Below are positions 11,695 to 23,456 of a stretch of 64,000 nucleotides of DNA, in pieces (positions within the stretch are counted from its first letter, which is position 1; every line of letters begins with the position of its first letter). The stretch comes from Takakia lepidozioides (lineage: Eukaryota; Streptophyta; Takakiopsida; Takakiales; Takakiaceae): NCBI GenBank assembly GCA_030704615.1, contig CM060731.1:54544221-54608220 (forward strand), given 5' to 3'. The notes beneath the pieces were generated by a model that was not told the origin of the DNA, ran no database searches, and saw only the letters and a program-made list of their open reading frames with translations. A program made the translations under genes and the position numbers.

Positions 11695-13287
11695 GTGGGA
11701 GGGCGAATAAACCTTCTGTCAGCAAGGGAGTGGGCCGTGGAGGAGTCACACGAGCCCCAGTTTTTGCTTTATGTAAAACAAGTGAAGGGGGAAGGCGATG
11801 GGGAGCCGAGCCCAGATTGGATCAAGGGGATTTTGGAGAAATACCAAGATGTGATGCCGGAGGATTTACCAAGCGGCTTGCCACCGCGAAAGGGAGTTGA
11901 CCACAAGATTGAGGTGATACCGGGATCGGAGCCGCCTGCCAAGGTGCCCTACCGGTTGAGCCACAGAGAGTTGGTCAAGCTGAAGACTCAGCTCAAGGAT
12001 CTAATGTCAAAGGGGTACATCCGGCCGAGTAAGTCACCTTACGGAGCCCCAGTGCTATTCGCAGACAAGAAGGATGGGATGATGCGGATGTGTATCGATT
12101 ACAGGGCCCTGAACAAGGTGACTATCAAGAACCGGTACCCCTTGCCAATGATCGACGACCTCTTCGATCGATTGGCATGAGTGAAGTATTTCAGCCGGAT
12201 CAATTTGCGCTCCGGGTATCATCAGATCCGAGTGGTGGAAGGAGATGAGGAGAAGACCGCGTGCAAGACAAGATATGGTTCGTATGAGTTCTTGGTGATG
12301 CTTTTTGGGCTCACCAACGACGCGACCTTCAGCACACTAATGAACAGCCTTTTCCAGGAGTGGTTGGATGACTTTGTGATGGTATACGTCGATGACCTAC
12401 TGGTGTACTCGAAAACAAAGGAAGAGCACCCGGAGCACCTCAAAAGGGTGTTCCAGAAATTGCGAGAAGGGAAGCTGTATGCCAAAGCTTCAAAGTGCGA
12501 ATTCGGGGTCACAAAAGTGGAGTTCCTGGGGCATGTGATTACACAAGATGGGATCAAAATGGATGACAGAAAGGTGAGGGCGATCTTGGACTGGGAGCCT
12601 CCAACTTCGGTCCCGGGAGTGCGATCCTTCCTAGGACTCGCCTCCTATTACCGGAAGTATGTGAGAAATTTTGCCAAGATCGCGGTGCCGCTGTCAGATC
12701 TTCTGTGTAAATCCAAGGTTTGGGTATGGAACACCTTTTGTTGTCAAGCTTTTGCCGAGTTGAAGCAGCGGATGGCGGAAGCTCCAGTCCTCAAAATCCC
12801 GGAGTTCGACCGTCCATTTGAGATTCATACGGATGCGTCAGACTTCACTATAGGGGGTGTACTCATGCAGGATGGACGTCCAGTGACTTACGAAAGTAAG
12901 AAACTGAATGAGGTAGAGCGACGGTGGCCGACGCACGAGAAAGAGATGAAGGCGGTGGTGCATTGCCTTCAGCTTTGGCGCCACTATGTTGGTTCCAACC
13001 CGGTGAAGGTATTCACGGACAATGTCATGGTGAAGTATTTTGCCACGCAGCCTAAGTTGTCCCCAAAACAACTTAGGTGGCAAGATACTTTGGCGGTGTT
13101 CGACGTGGATATCCAGTACAAACCGGGACGGGACAATGTGGTGGCCGATGTTTTAAGTAGAAAGCAGCAGCTCATGCTGGTGTACAAGGGCGAGACAACG
13201 CTCCAAAGGAAGATCCGGAAGGCTTACCGGAAGGATGAGATGACAAAGTCCGTGATGCGGGACTTGAGGATGGGGATTAAATCGTAG
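11695..13287 (+). pseudogene. pol: Gypsy reverse transcriptase and RNase H
   Basis: Continues the protease frame. The reverse transcriptase core is clear: the [17 protein letters not shown] and [20 protein letters not shown] blocks, and the catalytic box YVDDLLVYSK at 12385. A TGA at 12178-12180 interrupts it between DLFDRLA and KYFSRINLRSGYHQIRV, where most relatives have Gly, so a single GGA-to-TGA change is likely. RNase H follows (FEIHTDASDFTIGGVLMQDG and later the VFTDN box). A TAG at 13285-13287 ends the open stretch, but the same frame runs on into integrase. Confidence 0.93.
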
Positions 13288-13293
13288 TTCCAC

Positions 13294-14169
13294 TTGCAAA
13301 ATGGACTGCTCCGGTACAAGCAAAAGTGTCTCTACGTTCCGAAGGGAGAGATCAGAGATAATCTCTTGAGAGAATGCTATGATGGCCCGCTTGCGGGCCA
13401 CGACGGAGCCAAGCGCACCGCGGCACTCTTGAAGAAAGAGTATTTCTGGCCCAAACTGAGAGAGGAGGCCGAGGAGTATGTCAAGACATGCACCACATGC
13501 CAACAAAACCGGAGCGAGTACAAAAAGCAAGCGGGGCTATTACAACCCTTGCCGATTCCAGAGGGGTCTTGGGAAAGTATCTCCATGGATTTCATGACTG
13601 CTATGCCGCTGTCAAAAGGATTCGATGCAATCATGGTGGTGGTGGATGGGTTCAGTAAAATGGGTCATTTCATCCCCACCAAGGAGACGACAACGACACA
13701 GGAGACATGGCGACTTTACTTCGCCCACGTCTTCAAGCATCATGGACTCCCGAAAGATATTGTCTCGGACCGCAATCCAAAGTTTACGAGTAAATTTTGG
13801 AGGGTACTTTGGAAGAAGATGGGGACGAGGCTCAAGATGAGCACCGCCTTCCGATCTACGACGGACGGCCAAACGGAAAGGGTGAATTCCGTGGTGAAGC
13901 AGATCTTGTGGAATTACGTGTCGGCGGACCAATCGGACTGGGTGGAGCACTTGGACGCGGCAGAATTCTATTATAATAACACAAAACACTTCGCAACAAG
14001 TGTTTCCCCTTTCGTATTGGTCTATGAAAAAGCACCTCTAGTGCCGACAAATTGGGCTGCCCAAGACGTTGAGGAACCGGCAGCAGGAGCGGTGTTGGAG
14101 GAACACGAGCGCTTGTTGAAGCTCGCAAAGTACAACATCGTCATAGGAAACGGTATGAATGGCAGGTAA
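13294..14169 (+). pseudogene. pol: Gypsy integrase
   Basis: The integrase follows in the same frame as RNase H. The N-terminal zinc-binding half keeps CTTCQQNR, and upstream LAGHDGAKRT supplies a His. The catalytic core shows SMDFMTAMPLSKGFDAIMVVVD, SDRNPKFTSKFW and the TDGQTERVN box that carries the third acidic residue, as in D,D-35-E integrases. Near 14140 a one- or two-base indel shifts the frame; the downstream frame reads on with RKRYEWQVNRKWREV, as expected for this family. Confidence 0.92.
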
Positions 14170-14216
14170 ATCGGAAGTGGAGGGAAGTCAAGTTTGAGGC
14201 AGATACGGAGGTCTGG

Positions 14217-14648
14217 TTGAACATCAAGAATTTTCGACTACCTCCGGAAGTGAGTCCGAAGTTCGTACCTCCATATGCGGGACCTTTTCGCATCCGGAAG
14301 GTTATGAATGAGGATGTGTATGAATTGGAGCTGCCGGAAAACAACAAGGTGCATCCGGTATTCCACGTCTCCCTTTTGAAGCCTTACTTCAAAGATGAAG
14401 CGCGTCCGAATCGGCATCAAGTGTTGCGTCCACCACCTGTGCTGTTAGATCATGAAAATGAACCTGAGTACGAGGTGGAGGCACTGTTTAAGTCGAGGCG
14501 GTTCAAGAATCGAGAAACGGAGTATCTCGTGAAATGGAAGGGCTATCATCATGTGGAGGCATCTTGGGTGCGTGCCTCAGAAATGGGAAACGCATTCGAG
14601 GCGGTTGCAGCTTTCGAAGGGCGACCTCAAAAACGGAAGAAGCGTTGA
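14217..14648 (+). pseudogene. pol: Gypsy integrase C terminus with chromodomain
   Basis: This is the C-terminal part of pol after the frameshift. It has the chromovirus integrase tail (GPFRIRKVMNEDVYELELP, then HPVFHVSLLKPY). It ends in a chromodomain (YEVEALFKSRRFKNRETEYLVKWKGYHH, then SWVRASEM), about residues 80-130 of this segment. Chromodomains of plant chromoviruses are thought to steer integration toward particular chromatin. The aromatic-cage residues are only partly kept. The stop is at 14646-14648. Confidence 0.92.
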
Positions 14649-15533
14649 TAGGGACATCAACCTTGGAGCGTGGGGGAGGAAATGCATGCTTAGCTAGCTC
14701 AGGAATCCGATTGCAAAAACTTGTATTGTACAAATTTCGTTATAAATGAAATGGTTTCCAAATGTTGTGCGTCCTATTTTGTTTGGAATGGTGATGCATG
14801 GTATGGTTGGCTAGTGTGTAGAATGCATGCTAGCTTATAAAAGTGAGAGGGGTAAATTGGGTGAATTGTATGTTTGCGTAGTGCCGAAATCGGGTGACTC
14901 CCACCCAAGGGGCAAGGAAACTTGCGCCTTCTTTGGGAGTTCACGTGCTAGTGCGCACCTGGCGCGTGCGCGTACTATAACTGCGCTACCGAGGGGGTTG
15001 CCTTGTAGTGCAGGCTAACGCGGAAGCTACGTGCTTCCGTTCACGTACTATAATCGTGTAGCCTCGGGACGAAGTCGTAGTGCGGCTTCGGCGTGTTCCC
15101 GTACCTCAGGCCAGCATTCCAAGGCGGACCCAATTGTAGTGATTGGGGCACACGGTTGGTTTAAGGTTATCTTCCTAGTAAAAAAGGGTTCAAGGTGAAC
15201 CCTTGCTCAAGGTGATGTCAAAAGCGGCATCATGAGCGGTCGCAAACAATGTTGTTGCAGTAAGGCGATTCGATCCTCGGGGAGGGGCCTTGAAGTAGGC
15301 CAAGAAGAGTGCACTGGGATGAGCTTGAGAAGCTCCGCCCTTGGTCGGGACTTGGAGGAAGTCGGCCGAACTAGCTAGTGGAGAGTAGAGTCAAGTGTGG
15401 GGTTTGGTTCTTTGCCATGGGACACCATGGTACGGAAACAAACTCCTTGATGTGGGACGCCACAACTTGGATGTTCGTTTCTACAAAATGGACAAGTCGA
15501 TGAGGACATCGACTCCCTGTTGGTAGGGGTGTG
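14649..15533 (+). other. Long non-coding 3' region of the Gypsy element
   Basis: 885 bp between the pol stop and the 3' LTR. A purine-rich tract that looks like a polypurine tract (GCGTGGGGGAGGAA, about 14668-14681) lies only about 20 bp after pol, where relatives usually have the LTR. The base before the actual LTR is preceded by a weaker GGTAGGGGTGTG. The stretch contains repeated CGTACTATAA and related pieces, but no protein. Confidence 0.7.
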
Positions 15534-16259
15534 TGTCGCGGCCCTTTGCCTTGAGGGCAGGGGGTCGGGACACGTGAAGGGCTGCCCCTGTGGTGGGGGC
15601 TGTGGCAACATTAGTTGCGGGGGCTGAAGCACCCTTTAGTGCCCAAGGCACTCAAGGAGGCGGAGGTGCTCACCAGGTGGAGCCCCGCACACCGGGTTGC
15701 GGTGGGGGTGGTTCCACGAGGGGTGGTGGTAGCTTAGTGGGACTTAGTGGGGGTGGCATAGGACTCACCATGGGGGCGGAGACCTTGTGGTGGGAGTCGT
15801 GGGGAGTCTTGGGACTCATCACAGTCCAATGGGACCGTGGTGGGTGGGCCAAGACTCACCGCGACTCATCACCGGGAATCGAGGGTTTTCGTGGTAGTTC
15901 GCCATAAAATGGCATGGTTGTTTGTGAAACCCCCGCGGACAGTCACAGAAGTATATATAGGGAGTAGTAATCTCGAGAACGGTGCAAGCCCGTTGGTGCC
16001 CAAAAACTAATGAGTAAGCGTGCGAGCCGGAAAGCGACCAAGGTGTGGGGAGCTATTCCGGACTGCCATCGACCAAAGGGAATTTCCACTAGGCCCAAAT
16101 TGGGAGAGGGTCTTGTGGAGGAGTAAAAGGGGACCGTTATGTCCCGGTGAGCAACCGAAGCTCCGAGTTGGCCCGGCGGCCAGTTAGGGAGTTAGGTGCG
16201 CGCATCAAAGCGAGTAACTATGACTTGAAGGGGAGCTTATCGAAGTGAGGTGCACGACA
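15534..16259 (+). repeat. 3' LTR of the Gypsy element
   Basis: 726 bp, the same length as the 5' LTR, starting TGTCGCGG and ending CACGACA, directly followed by the CAGAT duplication (16260-16264). The TATA box is at 15952-15960. Confidence 0.95.
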
Positions 16260-17041
16260 CAGATCATATGGAATACTGTGGAGACTAATGAATCAATCGA
16301 AAATGTACATATATTAAAGACTTCACCATCTAGATTTGTAGTTGTATACCTTCCTACACCCAACTTGACTGGCTTATGGCCTGTGGACCACTGAGATCTA
16401 GCTATGAAACACTTACCAGACGAGAAATAACCTCAATTCGCATTGCTTATATATTGCTATCCAAACGTGATCAGGCCTTATCTTGTTCAAAGGCGAAGTA
16501 TATCAAAGTCACTTGGAACCCACATTTGAATTTAGCAGTTAGAGATACATACTTTATTTTATATTTAATTGATGCATTCCTGCATTCAAGCACTTTACAT
16601 CTCTGATTTGTTCATCGGTCTGATGGGAACAGATTTCACCACCACAACATGCATTAAGTCCCTGCCTATTGAAGAGCTTTTAAAGGAGAAATTCAGATTG
16701 GAGAGAGGAGAAGGACATGAAAGATATTGGAGCGAAGACGACTGGTAGAAGGTAACTCAGATCCGCTTTCAGATGGGAGCTTACGGTCTGTGAGAAGACG
16801 GGCGCGAGGAAGGAGGTAGAACGAGGGAGTGTTGGAATTTTATTTTCCATATGCTGCCCTGCGTGGTTAAAGTTAGTTGTGGGGGTGGGTAGGGGTTATC
16901 TCGTCGGACAAATACTGGGGGGTAGTTAGTGATGATTAGCGCTGACTAACTTTAACAGTGGCTAAATCGTCCAGTGCGGCATACATAAACTTAGCCATGG
17001 CTAAACCTGACTTAGCCATGGCTAAATCGTCCGGTGCCTTA

Positions 17042-20000
17042 GTGAGAGAGATAGCTGGCCAGCACTACAGCCCTTAGGCTAGCTAATAATTCCACGTCTG
17101 TCTCCACGGCTAGTTCCACCCTGGCTTGAGTTTCACAGTGCTGACATGGCATTCTCCAATACAGGCATGGAGGACTGACTTGAGAAATGGACCTGAGAAG
17201 AGTAGACGAGAGTGCAGAGAGGTTGGAAAGCTGGTCAGTGTTCACTACTTTTGGCGCATCACAACTTGTGACTGTGCGGGAGAGTTGATTTGAATATAAG
17301 TCCAGGAGGAGGGGCAGTGACAGGATTAGCGTGGATTCATCACCTTGTACGCTACTCGCTTTCCTCCCTGCATTATGCATACGCCTTGAAAGGGCACACA
17401 TCCCAACCAAACCAAACCGAGTAACGTCCACTGTACGAGGGGACCATTTCATTACTCTCTCTTGCTTTTACTCGCACCCAGGGACTCAAGGGATGTGTCA
17501 GTGCCCAGATCTAGTTTGTTTTGGCTAAGTTAGGCCCCATGGCTTCATCACTTTCAATTCCCACGCCCCCTGGCAAAGCAGAGTTCTGACTTCTGACCAT
17601 TGCGGACCAGATGTCCTTCAGTCCACATATGAACGTTACGTTCGCCGGTAAGTATTCTAACGCGGTTCTCCAGACTTTGGCCAACAATCACGTACAATAT
17701 TTAGTACAAGCAATTGGTCCCTGGATGACATGTGCATTTTGATCTGTAAATTTTCTGTTCTGTCTGCTCATTGCGAGGAATTCTACTGTCTACAGTGTAT
17801 AGGGCATAGGGCACACAGATGCCAAAAGATGAACAAATGTGAAAATCACAACCTGGGAGACAGCGATAAAATTCTTTCTTTAATCACATAGTATTGAAAG
17901 ACTTCATCTTCTATGGATGGGATATCTAAACGCACCCAATGAGCTGAAAGCGAGAATTCTGGGCATACGAAGAAAGAAGACAAGACTAACTACGAGTCCA
18001 AATTTGGGGCATCTTCCACCCCTGGTTAGGGAACAGTGAGCTTTGATAGCTTTGATAACAGGGTAGAAAAAGGTTGATGCAATAAAGGTGGAGAGGTGGG
18101 CACATTTCCCACAGTCAATGGATGGATAATTTGTTGAGAGGCCACGAGCCCCGGTGTGAGTATGGTATGGGCGTGTGGGCTTTCTCAGGTGCAATAATAC
18201 AAAGAGACGATGAAGGGGTGGTGGACCCTTGTGGAGGGGAGCTTAAAGGCGCCGTCGCACTCTGCCGAGTATTATTGAATGTTACAATATAATATCGGAT
18301 GAATGAACTGTTTTCTCGATGGAGCCAGCTAGTGCGCACAGTCTGTCGCTTGCAGACGAGCAGGCCTGCATCCCATACCCGCAGGTAGAGGGCTCTTGTA
18401 AACACTTGGACCAACAACAACCGTGAGAAAAGAAAAGAGAACAGAGATGATTACTTAGCACACTGAAGGCTTCCACAGGGTTACAAGTTAGAACGTTGTT
18501 AAGAACTTACAACTCCAGCGTATGGCGATTGTCAACTTTGATCTCCCGACAAGCATGAGAACAGAAAATAGAATAGTGTAGCGCTGATTAGCGTAAATTG
18601 TAAATTCTTTATGAAAACAAAATTTTTAATTGCATGCCAGATGTTAAAGTTCAAAACTTAAAGTTTGTTGGCTCTCTTGTAGAGAGAGACTACGCATCAT
18701 GTTGATATCAACGGAGGTCAAAGGATCTTACCCCGTGTCAAGGCTCCGATTGGTGTGTGGTGCTGAGTCATGCTCCATAGTCTTCAGTTCGCAGCGCCAG
18801 AGCCAGGGGCCAATGGAGGGGTGAAGGCACATGTGGAAGGATGGAACCGAGGAGCATCAGAAGGAGACTGGTGAATATATATTATTGATGAGATGGGCTG
18901 CCGATTGACAGTTGTAGCGTGACGCAAGACCCAACATTCACATATGCCAAAATTTGGGTCCAACTATAGCAGTTGACTGGCGACGATCATGGCGTGTGTC
19001 AGTACGCCGCCAGGTGATGGCCATCGCTTGATTGGCGGATGGAAACTTGAATGTTTCATGTCGAACTCCAATCAATGTTTGTGGGTTAAGTATACAAAAT
19101 GACAATTGTAGCTTTCTGAATCACGCCTCAGGAATCTCAGAGCTCCAAGTTCACGTCCAAGCGTAAGGTAAGAATGACGGCGCACACCCTTCAATTTACT
19201 TAAAACAGATCACAGTATGCACAATACGGAGTTTCAAGCTGGGCTTTGAGGAAACGGTTGTACAAGTTCTAACTTGTGGGCCATGCACTTAACATGCAGA
19301 GACGTATGAAAAATAGTGAGAACTGCACTCCCAAGAGGGCCCACGAATTGAAGAGATGCCCGCAGTTCCAAAATGTTCAACTGGACAGGGAGGCAAAGTA
19401 CAGATCAGTTGATTATGAGCTGATGCAGCCAACCACCCAAGCTATCACCTCCAGTAGGCTACACGACCATGGGACTACCTATTCTGGAGGCCAAAAAGGC
19501 TCTCTCCAACCAACGTGGAGGCCAGGCTACAGCAACTTGTAGGAGTCTCCACTCAAGATTTGCCAGTTGAAAGACCTCGGATTGTTAACTTGTTATCATA
19601 AAGTGTACTTACCCGCCAACGAAACCAAACTATTTCAAGCAGCCACGATTCACGGTGGTGAGTCGCTCCTCCTCAACGTGTCACTGCTCTTCCCAGTTCC
19701 TGTCCGACGGTGCTGTCAGATCCCAACGGAGGTCGAACATTTCACGATCGACCGGCGTGGCTTGGAGAGATGGAGATGATGGTCAAGTAGAGGCTGCCAG
19801 TTCCAGTACTCACTGGTTGCTAAGTATAGGCCTCGCCTGCATCATCGTATCAACGACCTTGTTACTACATAATACCGTCTGCAAAATTGATCATAATTCC
19901 CAAATAGCCCCCGACAGATTAGTACGGCACAGTATTGTCCAAAAACGGCAGTGATCGTATTTAGAAATTTATCATTCATGGTGAGCCCTGAGCCTATCAT

Positions 20001-22224
20001 TTCAACATATTTTTACTTGTACATGGTGTTTCCGAGTTAGTAGGCCTAACGTGCTCCATCACTCACCGACCAGCCTCTTCTTCAACCCTCTTCATCTGCC
20101 CGGACATTTCTGGCCCCTGGGCAGATTTGCACGGGGTTTGTCAAAAATCAGTCCATGGGGCAGCCCTCCAGTACCTCTGCATTGCAGGATTTGGGAAACA
20201 GAATACAAAGTGCATTTTTTGGAAAGTGATTCATGGAATTTGAAGTCCATGATCGAAATTACAATCAGACCACCTGATTGTTTTTTTTCACAACTTGGCC
20301 GGTGCCACTTAAATCATATTGATAAAGGGGAATAGATAAAACACACAGAATATTGAGAAGGAGTCACAATATGAAATGACGGAAACATGAAGACCACAAC
20401 CCTCTCTGGACCTCAATTCATGACTTTCCTAGTCATCCGTCCATGCCCTTACATGAGGGCCCAAGTTCAGTGTTTAGGCCTAACTGTAAGCCCGAACGAG
20501 GGGCCAAAACCTAAAACAAGATCCTGGCGTTTGCCCTCGCATGCTCTGCTCTGCCCCGCCTTCTGCTCATTTCAACACGGACCAAACACCTCGTCTCAAA
20601 CTCTAGCAACTCTCAAACTGACCCCAGAGTGTGCTTACAAATGGTGGATTAGTAGCGATCTTGTCATTGGCATGGCTAGGGCCCAACACTATAAGTCTCG
20701 GCTACGTCAGCGCCAAGTAGGATTACAATCGCATTGGCCCTTTGACAGCTTTCGAACTTGTGAGTTTCTGCTGCAAGAGCTTCAATGCCTACTTGCGCTT
20801 TCTGTTCCATACTGTTGACTTTATCCACCTCACTGCGGCTTTCAATCACCTGCACACTAGTGCTCTCTGTCGAGCAGCGAGCTTTGCAAACCATCCTCTG
20901 CGCAGGTAGGTATCTCCAGACTGGCGGCCACAAAGATACCCTCTATAATGTCCTCTCGCTCTCAGGCACCTCATCGCCTCTCTCTCGTCCCCCTTTTGCC
21001 ATCAAAGTGCCAAGCAAGTGCAAGCGTCCTCCCTGCTTCAAACTTCAAAGCTGACAGCCCAAAACCGTTGGAGTCAAAAGCCGGTCAAGCGCAGCCTGCA
21101 GCCGCGGCAAGCAACCGCGACATGTGCCCGCCCTGCCCCCCCCTCCCTTTCTTATTCCCCCCTCCTGCACCCGGGCCCGCATCAAATCGCGTTCCGCGAT
21201 TCGGGCGACCCGCCCCAGGTGCTTCGCCTTTTACTTTACCGCTCACTGCCAGATGACCCACTTTTACCGCTGACCCGCTGTTTCACCGACAAGAGATGGG
21301 GCCAGCCCCACGCTCCACGGCTTGTCACCCTCTGTCCTCTTCTGTTAGCCTAACCGACCCTCCCTTAACCGCCTGCGGTTGTCCTGCCCGGTTGGACATC
21401 TCTTAAGGAAGAGGAGAGGCGAGTAATAGTAGTAACAATGTAATTTCAGACCAATAATGATGTGTCAAATATCCCGACGAGGCAGATAATAATAATAATA
21501 ATAATAATAATCCGGGGTGATGGGGCATTGGAGAGTGTGCCATTAAATAGGGGATGGATGTGGCAGGCAGCAGGAATTGATGGACAGCGCGTGGTAAGAG
21601 GGCACGAGAGGGTTCGAACCCGCGGCTGCAGGCACGGGTTCCGTGAGACAGGCCGGGCGGCGGGGCACAGTTGTCGAGGGATGGATCTCGCACATTCGGC
21701 GCCACGCCATCCATCCATCCGCCCATCCATCCAGTGCACTTTACTGTCCGTCGCTCGTGCGGCTGCAGTGCACGCCTCAACCCGCCGTTTCGGCCGACCC
21801 GGTCACCGCATTGAAGGACCCTATCCCCGTCGCCCCCCTCACGTCCTCGTCCACGTCCTCGCCCCCTCAGCGTCTCGTCCGTATTCTGTCCGTCCCGTCC
21901 TGTCAACGTCCAAGATCTTGGCACAAAAAGTTCTAGGAAGGTAGGTGGGTAAGTGTGGAGACAGTGAACTCGGGATTAGTGAGGCGCGCAGATGCAGGTT
22001 AGTAGTTAGTGGGTGGGTTAGAGGGGCGGGTAGTTGCTGGGGCCCATGGGCTGGTGGGGTTTGAGTGGGGGCATTTATGAAGCTCCACTCCCACTTACAC
22101 AACCTCGCTTACTTTACACTAAGTTATTCATAAACAATTGCGCACCTTCAACTAGTCACTCTGACTCCACCATTTGGAGATTCCGTCCTGACGTCGTTGT
22201 TGCATCCCTCACTTCCTCGCTTTC
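17042..22224. other. Non-coding region, no gene recognised
   Basis: I find only short, unconvincing open frames. A GC- and C-rich stretch lies at about 21050-21350. There is an AAT microsatellite at about 21486-21511 and a CCAT-type repeat near 21707-21731. The 3' part may include the upstream regulatory region of the receptor kinase, but no specific element can be named. Confidence 0.5.
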
Positions 22225-22757
22225 TTACTCGCTTCCTTCTTTGTTGTGTTGAGCAGTAGGCTCTGTAAATTCAATGGACGTTAAAGAATCTTTATCTTTA
22301 TCTTTATCTTATCTTTGTTGGATAATTTTCTTACTCGCTTCCTTCTTTGTTGTGTTTAGCTGTAGGCTCTGTAAATTCACTGGACGTTAAAGAATCTTTA
22401 TCTTTATCTTTATCCTATCTTTGTTGGATAATTTTCTTACTCGCTTCCTTCTTTGTTGTGTTGAGCAGTAGGCTCTGTAAATTCACTGGACGTTAAAGAA
22501 TCTTTATCTTTATCTTTATCTTATCTTTGTTGGATAATTTTCTTACTCGCTTCCTTCTTTGTTGTGTTGAGCAGTAGGCTCTGTAAATTCACTGGACGTT
22601 AAAGAATCTTTATCTTTATCTTTATCTTATCTTTGTTGGATAATTTTCTCACTCGCTTCCTTCTTTGTTGGATAATTCTCTTACTCGCTTCTTTCTTTGT
22701 TGGATAATTTTCTTACTCGCTTCCTTCTTTGTCGGATAATTTTCTTACTCCTCCTTT
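22225..22757 (+). repeat. 106-bp minisatellite, four copies, plus short 33-bp units
   Basis: Four head-to-tail units start at 22225, 22331, 22437 and 22543, each exactly 106 bp, opening TTACTCGCTTCCTTCTTTG and containing a run of TTTATC. They are followed by three shortened units of about 33 bp (22649-22757) built from the same opening and closing words. The equal lengths and near identity point to recent unequal crossing-over or slippage. Confidence 0.93.
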
Positions 22758-23041
22758 TAGGCTGTCAGGCCCGAAATCAAAGCGAGGAAAAAATAAGATA
22801 TACATGCAGCAGTTGCTTGCTGGCATGTTTGCTTGTGTGGGGCCGGGGATAGTGACAAGGGAAGGGAGGGTAGCAGCGACATAAGAGTAGCGCAGAGGGT
22901 CGGACAGAAAACATGATTAATGTATACTATATTGCGGCTCACACTCCTGATTATGGTAACCATGATTAGTGATTGTGGTAACCATGATTAGGGATGATTG
23001 CGGTGTGGGGTTATTATTGTAGTGAGCCGGGAAGGTGCTGC

Positions 23042-23068
23042 GATTATTATTATTATTATTATTGTTAT
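23042..23068. repeat. ATT microsatellite
   Basis: About nine ATT repeats with one G interruption, upstream of the receptor kinase. Confidence 0.85.
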
Positions 23069-23390
23069 TCGATGGGATGCTGTTTGGTTGGCTGTGAGAG
23101 AAAAGGCTGGGGGTCATAATGAGGGCGGCAACAGAGCGGGGTAAAAGGGTGAGGAGTCAAAAGGAGGTGCATGTAGGTAAAAGAATAGCAGGATTCGTTG
23201 GGTTAGTAAGTTAGTAAGTTAGAAAGTAGTACGAGGGTGCAGAGGAAATAGAAGGAAGGGTGGCAGAGGGTGATATCGACATGGCGACTGCGGATTTGAA
23301 GCCTGCTTTTCAAACTGAGCAGAGCGGCAGGCACCCCACTGGGGCTGCAGTAGTGCAGTGCAGGTCAAGTCGAGTGATAAGCTGCGCGAG

Positions 23391-23413
23391 AGAGAGAGAG
23401 AGAGAGAGAGAAG
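23391..23413. repeat. GA microsatellite in the receptor-kinase 5' leader
   Basis: About 11 GA repeats ending some 45 bp before the chosen start codon. GA/CT tracts near the start are common in plant promoters and leaders. Confidence 0.8.
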
Positions 23414-23456
23414 GAAGGGGATTAGTGGTAGAGCTACACATGCATGTGTGAGTGAG

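Larger units (their letters stand above)
5510..16259 (+). mobile_element. Ty3/Gypsy chromovirus LTR retrotransposon
   Basis: A full-length element: 726-bp LTRs beginning TGTCGCGG and ending in CA, perfect 5-bp target duplication CAGAT, and a primer-binding site for initiator tRNA-Met two bases after the 5' LTR. It carries gag and a pol in the order protease, reverse transcriptase, RNase H, integrase, then a C-terminal chromodomain, which places it among plant chromoviruses. A 3.8-kb CACTA element interrupts pol; without it the element is about 6.95 kb. Gag has one in-frame stop, and pol has three stops and a frameshift, so this copy cannot make its proteins. An extra 885 bp lies between the chromodomain and the 3' LTR. 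Confidence 0.95.
4096..17038. mobile_element. PIF/Harbinger (Tourist)-like non-autonomous element, carrying a nested Gypsy element
   Basis: The left end (4096) begins GGCCCCCGCCGCACTGG. The right end read inward begins GGCACCGGACGATTTAGCC. The terminal inverted repeats are short and imperfect. Both ends share the motifs GCCGCACTGG and TAGCCACTGTTA, plus many TAGCCA/TTAGC subterminal copies (4110-4230 and 16860-17035). TTA lies on both outer flanks. Removing the Gypsy insertion with one target duplication (10,755 bp) leaves an element of about 2.19 kb. No transposase is visible in the remaining pieces (4096-5504 and 16265-17038), so it would depend on a helper. An alternative reading is two independent relics of the same family. 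Confidence 0.6.

Noticed and set aside
21612-21625. GGTTCGAACCC resembling a tRNA B box
   Set aside because: The flanking bases do not form a T stem, and no A box, anticodon arm or acceptor stem can be drawn on either strand.
21403-21944. Overlapping open frames of 160-173 codons on both strands
   Set aside because: They run through microsatellite DNA (poly-Ile or poly-Leu from AAT) and CCAT repeats, with no domain; chance frames in low-complexity DNA.
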